Shown here: positions 58,402 through 64,000 of the stretch, piece after piece | Layout: each line of letters starts with the position of its first letter | Position numbering within the stretch: position 1 is the stretch's first letter | Assembly: GCA_018340805.1 (NCBI GenBank) | Contig: JACMZG010001913.1 | Coordinates: forward strand, 34,896,423 to 34,960,422 | Source of the DNA: Microvelia longipes | Lineage: Eukaryota > Arthropoda > Insecta > Hemiptera > Veliidae | Length of the DNA stretch: 64,000 nucleotides | Direction: 5' to 3' | The notes under the pieces: generated by a model | What the model saw: only the letters and a program-made list of their open reading frames with translations | What the model was told of the DNA's origin: nothing | Database searches by the model: none | Program-made: the position numbers and the translations under genes

Positions 58402-59874
58402 TCATCCCTCACATTTAATCTTGGAGGAGGATATAGCTGATTCACTAATGTCTAATTTCATGAACTCGGAGAAATCAATTTCTGATGTTCGCCTCTCATC
58501 TGTTCTATTACTTGATGATTGATGAGGTTTAAATTTTGATGAAAAATGTCGAAGAACTTTTGGAGAGTACGTGAAGTCTAATCCAACGATCATGTGACGA
58601 TCTTTATACACATTACCTATTATGTTAGCTACGTAATTTAATTGGTTTAGTGTGTATAGTCGACGAGGAATAGCGAGACGTAATAATTCTACGTTGTGGA
58701 ATATTGGTTTTCCCTGAGAATCCTCTTTACCAAACATAACGCTTCCAATTTCACACGTTCTGACTCCTCCTTCAATGTATATCTGACAAGCGAGTGCGTG
58801 AGCTGGGAATTGATGTTGAGGAACATGTGGTGCAAATTTTGCACCATCTATGTACACAGCATGTCCACCAGGTGGTTCCACTATTGGTACACCTTGATTA
58901 CGTAATAGTTCACCAAGATAAGCAATACTTTCTATTCTGTGTTGTAAATAATTTTCATCAATAACTTCTTCTAACCCTTGGGCGACTGACTCCAATTCTC
59001 TTCCTGTCATTCCACCGTAAGTGGTAAAACCTTCTGTCAGTATGAGTAAATTTCTACATTTTTCCTCTAGCTCCGCATCTTTCAAAGATATCCATCCACC
59101 CGAATTACTTAATCCATCCTTCTTGGCACTCATTGTTGTGCCATCGACGTAAGAAAACATCTTGTTACAAATTTCTAAAATCGATTTGTTTTTGTATCCT
59201 TTTTCTCGTGTTTTAATAAAGTAAGCATTCTCAGCGAAACGGCAAGCGTCGAAGAAAAACATAATTCCATTTTCTTTGCAAATTTTTGAAACTTGTTCTA
59301 TATTTTCCATAGAAACAGGTTGGCCCCCGGCAGAGTTATTTGTTATCGTTAGAACAACTAAAGGTATGTTTTCTTTACCTTTAGAGTGTATGAACTCTTT
59401 CAGTGCGGATATGCTAATGTTTCCTTTGAACGGAGCGTACGAAGTAAGAGGAGCACAATCATCAAGAAGATCAACAGCTGTTGCTCCAGTACTTTCAATA
59501 TTTCCTCTTGTAGTGTCAAAGAACGAATTAGCTACACAATATGTCCCTTTACCTCCTAAAATGGAGAAAACAATTCTCTCTGCCGCTCTGCCCTGATGTG
59601 TTGGGAAAATGAATTTGTGCTGAGTTATCTTTTTTACAGCACTATCGAATTTAAAATAACTACTAGCACCTGCATAACTTTCATCTGCCAACATCATAGC
59701 ACTCCACTGCTGAGCACTAAGCGCTGATGTTCCACTATCAGTTAGTAGATCTATGAGAACATCTTCAGCTTTGATATTAAATAAATTATAGTCTGCTTTT
59801 TTTAATATTTCCTTCCTTTCTTCCACAGTCGTATTTTTAATCATTTCAACTGTTTTAATTTTGTATGGTTCCAT
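58402..59874 (-). CDS. tnaA: Tryptophanase-type beta-eliminating lyase (490 aa)
   Basis: PLP enzyme of the tryptophanase / tyrosine phenol-lyase family; the predicted reaction is L-tryptophan to indole, pyruvate and ammonia in the cytosol. Motifs run in family order over nearly the whole length: MEPYKIKTVE at the start, IDLLTDSGT (41-49), THQGRAAER (92-100), FFDTTR (118-123), TNNSAGGQPVS (178-188), DACRFAENAYFI (209-220), MSAKKDG (248-254; Lys252 the expected PLP lysine), TYGGMTGRE (285-293), GGHAVYID (336-343), LLRLAIPRR (397-405). Asp120, Ile376 and His443 sit where tryptophanase has Asp, Ile and His and tyrosine phenol-lyase has Thr, Arg and Phe. Residues from about 450 form a Ser-rich tail beyond the normal end. 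The CDS is intact and intronless. Start: the ATG at 59872-59874, 8 bases behind a 3' splice site; the in-frame TTG further up lies in the presumed intron. A bacterial origin is likely. Confidence 0.93.
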   Translation of the reverse strand: MEPYKIKTVEMIKNTTVEERKEILKKADYNLFNIKAEDVLIDLLTDSGTSALSAQQWSAMMLADESYAGASSYFKFDSAVKKITQHKFIFPTHQGRAAERIVFSILGGKGTYCVANSFFDTTRGNIESTGATAVDLLDDCAPLTSYAPFKGNISISALKEFIHSKGKENIPLVVLTITNNSAGGQPVSMENIEQVSKICKENGIMFFFDACRFAENAYFIKTREKGYKNKSILEICNKMFSYVDGTTMSAKKDGLSNSGGWISLKDAELEEKCRNLLILTEGFTTYGGMTGRELESVAQGLEEVIDENYLQHRIESIAYLGELLRNQGVPIVEPPGGHAVYIDGAKFAPHVPQHQFPAHALACQIYIEGGVRTCEIGSVMFGKEDSQGKPIFHNVELLRLAIPRRLYTLNQLNYVANIIGNVYKDRHMIVGLDFTYSPKVLRHFSSKFKPHQSSSNRTDERRTSEIDFSEFMKLDISESAISSSKIKCEG

Positions 59875-59882
59875 TTTGTTTT

Positions 59883-59900
59883 CTGCAAACAAAAATTGAA
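59883..59900 (-). promoter_or_regulatory. 3' splice site before the lyase ATG
   Basis: On the minus strand TTCAATTTTTGTTTGCAG ends at 59883, eight bases before the ATG. The T-rich tract and CAG are a textbook eukaryotic acceptor. This implies a 5' leader exon at higher coordinates that I could not locate, and argues for a transcribed nuclear gene rather than bacterial contamination. Confidence 0.65.
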
Positions 59901-59949
59901 ATAAACTAATAACTATTAAAAAGCTTGATATCCCTTTATTCCTAATAAT

Positions 59950-59971
59950 GTCTATCCTAATAAGGATAGAC
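59950..59971. other. Perfect 9-bp hairpin
   Basis: GTCTATCCT and AGGATAGAC around the loop AATA, about 75 bp upstream of the lyase start, inside the presumed leader intron. Confidence 0.85.
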
Positions 59972-60087
59972 GGAAGAACTGATAAAGCTAACTTTTTTAC
60001 AGAAAAATTTTTTTGTGTATATGTAGAGGTACTATGTTGAACTTTTTTTGTTAATAAGCATTTGTTAATTTAATTGTTTAATGGGAC

Positions 60088-60124
60088 TTCATGCCCATGG
60101 ACGTAGCCAGGGAGGGGGAGACCG

Positions 60125-60126
<2 letters not shown>
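60088..60126 (+). repeat. Outer end word CATGGACGTAGCCAGG
   Basis: CATGGACGTAGCCAGGGAGG stands directly outside the left TA tract. On the far side of the Penelope-like element the minus strand reads CATGGGCGTAGCTAAG then GAGGGGGCATC outside the right TA tract. The two form an imperfect inverted pair framing element and microsatellites. Confidence 0.6.

Positions 60127-60219
<93 letters not shown>
60127..60219. repeat. Pure TA microsatellite (93 bp)
   Basis: Uninterrupted TA repeat at the 3' side of the minus-strand Penelope-like element. Confidence 0.98.
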
Positions 60220-60220
<1 letters not shown>

Positions 60221-60269
60221 TTAATTATAAAGAAAGATATTAGAAACATTAAGAAAACTTACATAAAAA

Positions 60270-60303
60270 CGTAACGTTTCGAACTGTTAAAGTTCTTCCA
60301 CAG
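60270..60303 (-). ncRNA. Hammerhead-like block of the Penelope-like element
   Basis: Minus strand: CTGTGGAAGAAC, loop TTTAACA, GTTC, GAAACGTTACG. Stem II (GAAC/GTTC) sits in the right place before GAAAC, but the first core strand reads CUGUGGA instead of CUGANGA, so it is a decayed motif. Terminal hammerhead motifs are an established feature of Penelope-like elements. Confidence 0.4.
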
Positions 60304-61009
60304 ACGAAGAGAGACTGAACGGTAAAGATGAGATAGGATCTACATGAAATGGATTAGGAGGGGTATTAAGAGAGGTGGGGTTGGACCAATGGGAAGGAGG
60401 TATACTATATAGCACGGTACCGGACATGTACAGGAATAGACTTGCTCGAAAATACTCTATACGATCATACATTAATTTCACACCACGTACCGTCATAAAG
60501 ACATATTCAAAAATCAATCATTCGTACAAAATAAATACAAGGGAAATATCAAAAAATAAAAAGACAGGAAAAAATAAAATAAACAGAGAGGGAAATTAAA
60601 AATATATAATGAGAAGCTGAAAGAGGGAGTGAGGTGAAAAAGGAGAGAGTATACAAAGAAATAAAAAATATAATATAAAATAAAAATATGAAAACAATAT
60701 AAATAAAATGAATAAAAATATATAAGAAGGAAAATATAACTAAATGAAAATAAATGGTGAAACGTATGGAATAAGAAGAATAAAATAAAAAGGGAGGCTA
60801 TGTAAGTAAAAATAGGAAAATTTAAAATAAAATATAAATAAATAAGGAAATAATAATGATATTAAATAAATATAAATAAATAAGGAATAATAATGATATT
60901 AAACAAAATAATTAAATAATAAAAATAAATAAATAAATAAATAAATTAATAAAATAAAATAAAATAAAATAAAAAAAAAAAAAAAAAAAAAATAAAAATA
61001 AAAATAAAA

Positions 61010-62687
61010 ATAAAAGATAGACACTACTGTTTGTTGATGCCAGGGGGGAGTCGGGATTTGAGGACAAGCTGATGGCAATTTCCCAATTACGGCGGATAGG
61101 AGTAGGAGTGTCTTCAGGAAGTTTTTTTAGAACGCGAGCTTGGTAGAGGTCATTAAAAAGAGATGTTTGATGGGAACGAGCATGTACTGAAACGGGTAGA
61201 TCACTCCTCAAGTCCAAGCATGAGTTTCTATGATTGTTAATGCGTAGGTTTAAAGGAGTTGAAGTCTCCCCTACGTAGAAACAATCACATCGCCGACACT
61301 CAAGGCAATATACCACGTTTCTAGAAGTACAGTTAGAGGAAGAAGGGATTTGGTAGGAAACATTAGTGGAGGGACTGGTGAAGGTAGGAGAGGGGTTCAT
61401 CAAGGGACAGGTTAAGCAGCGCCTTCTATTGCAGGGATGGGAACCTCGAGGATGAGGTTGTGCCGGCGGAGAAGGAGGTTTGGTATTAACTAGGAGGTTG
61501 CGAAGGTTAGGGGGTCTTTTAAAGGTTACTGAAGGAGGTTTGGGTAGGAGGTCGGCTGTGGTAGGGTTTGAGGATAGAGTGGCGAAACCGTCTTTAAGGA
61601 AGGTATTAAGGATTCTAAGGCCAGGATAGTAGGTAGTGAAGAGGTAAAAAGCGGGAGGAGCAAGAGGGCGAGGAGGTCTAGGATGAAGAGATGCAGTGAC
61701 TTGGGCATTAACTATGTGGGAGGGATATCCTCGGGAAAGGAGAGAGGTCTTTAAGGAGACAATGTACCGATCAAGGAAGGCTTCATTGGAACAGATCCTG
61801 TTTCCTCTGAGACCAAGGGAAAATGGAATGGTTTTTTCTGGGAATGGGGATGGCAACTGTTAAAATGTAGGTACTGTTGGAGGTTAGTGGGTTTGATGTG
61901 AACTGCCGTCTCCAGTCTGTCACCCTGGATATAGACATCCACATCAAGGAACGTGACATGGGTTAGGGAGTATTCTGAGGTGAAGCGGATGAGGAAAAGG
62001 AGTTTAGATCAGATATAAATTTCTCAAGGGCAGGAAGGCCATGAGGCCATAGGAAAAATATGTCGTCGATAAAACGACGCCATAGAAGAGGTTGAAGGGA
62101 TTGGGATTGAAGGAAGAGGGTCTCAATTCTACCCATGAAGAGGTTAGCGTATGAAGGGGCTGCCCTGGTCCCCATCGCTGTACCCTTTATTTGGAGATAG
62201 TGTTTATCTTCAAACCTGAAATTGTTCAGTTCAAGAACAAATTTCGGTAAGTGAAGAAGGAAGGAGGTGGAAGGAATATGGGGCTTAGGACGCTGATCTA
62301 AGTAGAATCTAATGGCTTCAAGACCTTCAGAATGGGGGATGTTTGTGTAAAGGGAAGTGACATCAACAGTAACGAGGTATGTATTATTGGATAACGGAGT
62401 GGGGATATCACGGATAAGATCAAGGAAATGGTTGGTATCTTTGATATGGGAGGGTAAGGATTGGGAAATAGGTTGAAGAAAGGAATCAACGAAAGCTGAT
62501 ATTCTTTCCGTGTGACAGCCATAGCCAGCAAGGATAGGTCTTCCAGGACAAGGAAGGGGGGATCAACTTTTTTATGGATTTTTGGAAGAAGGTAAAGATG
62601 GGGTGTACGGGCTTTTCGGGGGTAAGGATATTGATTTCGGCATCAGAGAGACCTTCCAGAGGGCCTTGGGTAGCTAGGTAAGTAGAG
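61010..62687 (-). pseudogene. Penelope-like RT / GIY-YIG polyprotein, frameshifted
   Basis: In order on the minus strand: LTPEKP near 62600; VDVTSLYTN (62371-62340, first catalytic Asp); GTAMGTRAAPSYANLFMG (from 62184); RFIDDIFFLW with the catalytic Asp pair at 62067-62062; then FTSEYSLTHVTFLDV and LETAVHIKPTN; RGNRICSNEAFL near 61795; a Cys cluster PCNRRRCLTC; and the GIY-YIG domain (VVYCLEC, CFYVGET, NNHR, conserved Glu in NWEI) at about 61319-61060. The reading frame changes near 62560, 61985 and 61870. After SSVY the frame runs without a stop into the A-rich tail, so the last ~35 codons of the open frame are not protein. The element cannot make an intact protein. Confidence 0.88.
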
Positions 62688-62689
62688 AT

Positions 62690-62778
<89 letters not shown>

Positions 62779-62804
62779 TATATATATATTATATAATATA
62801 TATG
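62688..62804. repeat. TA microsatellite (117 bp)
   Basis: TA repeat with a few interruptions at the truncated 5' side of the Penelope-like element. The Tyr/Ile-rich ORFs across it are artefacts. Confidence 0.97.
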
Positions 62805-62949
62805 ATGCCCCCTCGCAAAAGGCAATCTTAGCTACGCCCATGTTCATGCCACATTGTTTTATAGATTAGTTGTAAAACATGTAGTTTGTTCCATTTGATC
62901 ATTGTCGTTTATATTTATAATTACAACTTTATCGTTAATTTTGTAATTA

Positions 62950-63330
62950 ACCTCAGCAATCCATGCCTTAGGAACCTAGTTAGTGTTCCGACCGGTCACT
63001 GTAAATTAAATAAACAACTTTATACTTTAGGCATAATCTCAGAAGCTATCTGCCCCTTGTGTGGGCATTATGAGGAGACAGCCTTTCACCTGCTTGCAGA
63101 GTGAGGCTTATACTTCTCTTCGTACCCGCATATTTGGCGTTGGCCTCTTGTATGAAGAGGAGCTTTTTTGTCTCTGTTGGACAGGTACCCTTCAATACAC
63201 AACCTTTCCAAGGGATTCTTAGTAGAGGAGGCGTAGGCTAAGGAATCAGGGCTGACAAGAAGCGCCAAACTACGTGGCCTATTTGTCTCCCTAACCTAAT
63301 AAAACAACTACTGCTATAACCCCTGGGCTC
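62950..63330 (+). pseudogene. LINE fragment, RNase H / ORF2 C-terminal end
   Basis: The plus strand reads SVPTGHCKLNKQLYTLGI then EAICPLCGHYEETAFHLLAE, the LTGHCxLN...CPLCG...EETAxHLLxEC end of RNase H-bearing LINE ORF2. The frame meets TGA at 63102 and continues in another frame with CEAY-like and IFGVGLLYEEEL words, so it is dead. The downstream words CTAAGGAATCAGGGCTGAC and GTGGCCTATTTGTC recur in reverse sense at 17035-17085. About 130 bp separate it from the right TA tract. Confidence 0.75.
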
Positions 63331-64000
63331 CCGGACTGAAGAGGGAAAAACTGCCCTCGTTTTTTTTAGTTCTTTGTTTTATAAAACATTATATAAGTTA
63401 TGTTTACCTTAAACTGCTCTGCGTTCTTGAGGAAGTTGAGTAGACTCCTGATAACTATGCTGGTGCTCTAGTCCACGACAAATGAGTATTTCCTGTAAAC
63501 ACCATCTGTTTTTATAGTAACCTAGCAAGATAATTTTTATTAGTTCACCTTATTATCACTAGATAACAATTTAAAGCATGCTTATGAAACATTTATTTGC
63601 TAGATGTCCTTGATCCGATGTAATGTATTAAAATAAAAATTCTCCCTTTACCCTTTAATAATTAATTCTTGTACGTGATCAATAATTATTTTTTTATTAA
63701 TTATAAGTGATAATTATTAATCATAATTACAAATGAGCTAAAGTACTTTTTATCCAAATTTACTTATCGTTGATTTTTTATGACTTAAATTTTATCATAA
63801 AAATTAAGCAACTGCGACCTATCCTTGACATTTATATAATTCAACAATTTTTAATTGAATTATGTAAGTTATATCTTTAATGACGTCATATTTTCATCAA
63901 ATAAGAGGGGTTTTCAGCATTAGATCAGTCATCACTGACAATGCTGATGAACAAACCTGTTATGAACATTCTCTAGTTTACTTGTTTTGTACCGAATACA
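63331..64000. other. AT-rich DNA, nothing recognised
   Basis: No gene, RNA or repeat copy is supported up to the window end. Confidence 0.5.

Larger units (their letters stand above)
60240..62687 (-). mobile_element. Penelope-like retroelement, 5'-truncated
   Basis: A minus-strand element with reverse transcriptase words, a C-terminal GIY-YIG endonuclease domain and a ~700-bp A-rich 3' region. It begins abruptly at the right TA tract (62688), so the N-terminal part of the ORF is missing. Near the 3' end (60270-60303) the minus strand carries a hammerhead-like CTGTGGAAGAAC...GTTCGAAAC block, as in the terminal repeats of many elements of this class. It lies about 370 bp upstream of the lyase start. 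Confidence 0.88.

Noticed and set aside
58696..59596. Plus-strand ORFs of 69 and 106 codons
   Set aside because: They are antisense shadows of the tryptophanase-like CDS.
58402..59874. Bacterial contamination as the explanation for the lyase gene
   Set aside because: The CDS is embedded in AT-rich DNA with animal repeats on both sides and has a splice acceptor before its ATG; a misjoined contig cannot be fully excluded without reads.
59875..59892. Upstream in-frame TTG as start of the lyase (six more codons)
   Set aside because: TTG is not a normal start in an animal gene, and the codons cross a strong splice acceptor; the ATG at 59872-59874 is preferred.
62486..62825. Tyr/Ile-rich minus-strand ORFs
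   Set aside because: They are the TA microsatellite in translation, joined to the truncated start of the Penelope-like RT.

Overview
The window reads as AT-rich nuclear DNA of an arthropod, most likely an insect. The grounds are one split GPCR gene with GT-AG introns whose protein matches the insect RYamide/NPY-like receptor family, plus Penelope-like and LINE retroelement remnants, tRNA-derived SINE heads, TA-flanked miniature elements and a long satellite array. I cannot name the species; a hemipteran-like insect is only a guess. Coding DNA is a small part of the window.

Layout. 1-2.87 kb: AT-rich DNA with no gene seen. 2.88-11.93 kb: a satellite array with a period of about 288 bp. Its first 2.1 kb are copies inflated by scattered insertions, and 44 N bases end it. 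12-20 kb: dispersed repeat copies, TA microsatellites, a tRNA-like SINE head followed by a hammerhead-like motif, a 17-bp minisatellite and a LINE 3' fragment. 20.9-22.2 kb: a 1.3-kb nested palindromic element with TA duplications. 22-42.6 kb: mostly AT-rich DNA with an exact 180-bp-period duplication, three uncertain exon-like ORFs, a TA-centred palindrome at 36 kb, a MITE at 38.07-38.45 kb and several copies of one interspersed repeat family. 42.64-52.99 kb (+): the last four exons of a RYamide-type receptor (TM5 to stop). The exons for TM1-TM4 were not found and probably lie upstream. 54.4 kb: a ~39-bp minisatellite. 58.40-59.87 kb (-): an intact, intronless CDS for a tryptophanase-type beta-eliminating lyase. 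60.1-62.8 kb (-): a broken Penelope-like element with RT and GIY-YIG domains, bounded on both sides by TA microsatellites. 63 kb (+): a LINE RNase H-end fragment.

The strongest candidate for something unusual is the tryptophanase-like gene. The family is overwhelmingly bacterial, yet this copy sits between animal-type repeats, has a consensus 3' splice site 8 bases before its ATG, and carries a ~40-residue C-terminal tail beyond the usual end of the enzyme. The residues that separate tryptophanase from tyrosine phenol-lyase are of the tryptophanase type, so the predicted product is an enzyme that releases indole from tryptophan. The receptor and the lyase are not an operon, and nothing in the sequence links their functions.

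Limits: all identifications are by eye. No database search, alignment program or RNA folding was run. Repeat boundaries are approximate unless a target-site duplication is stated.
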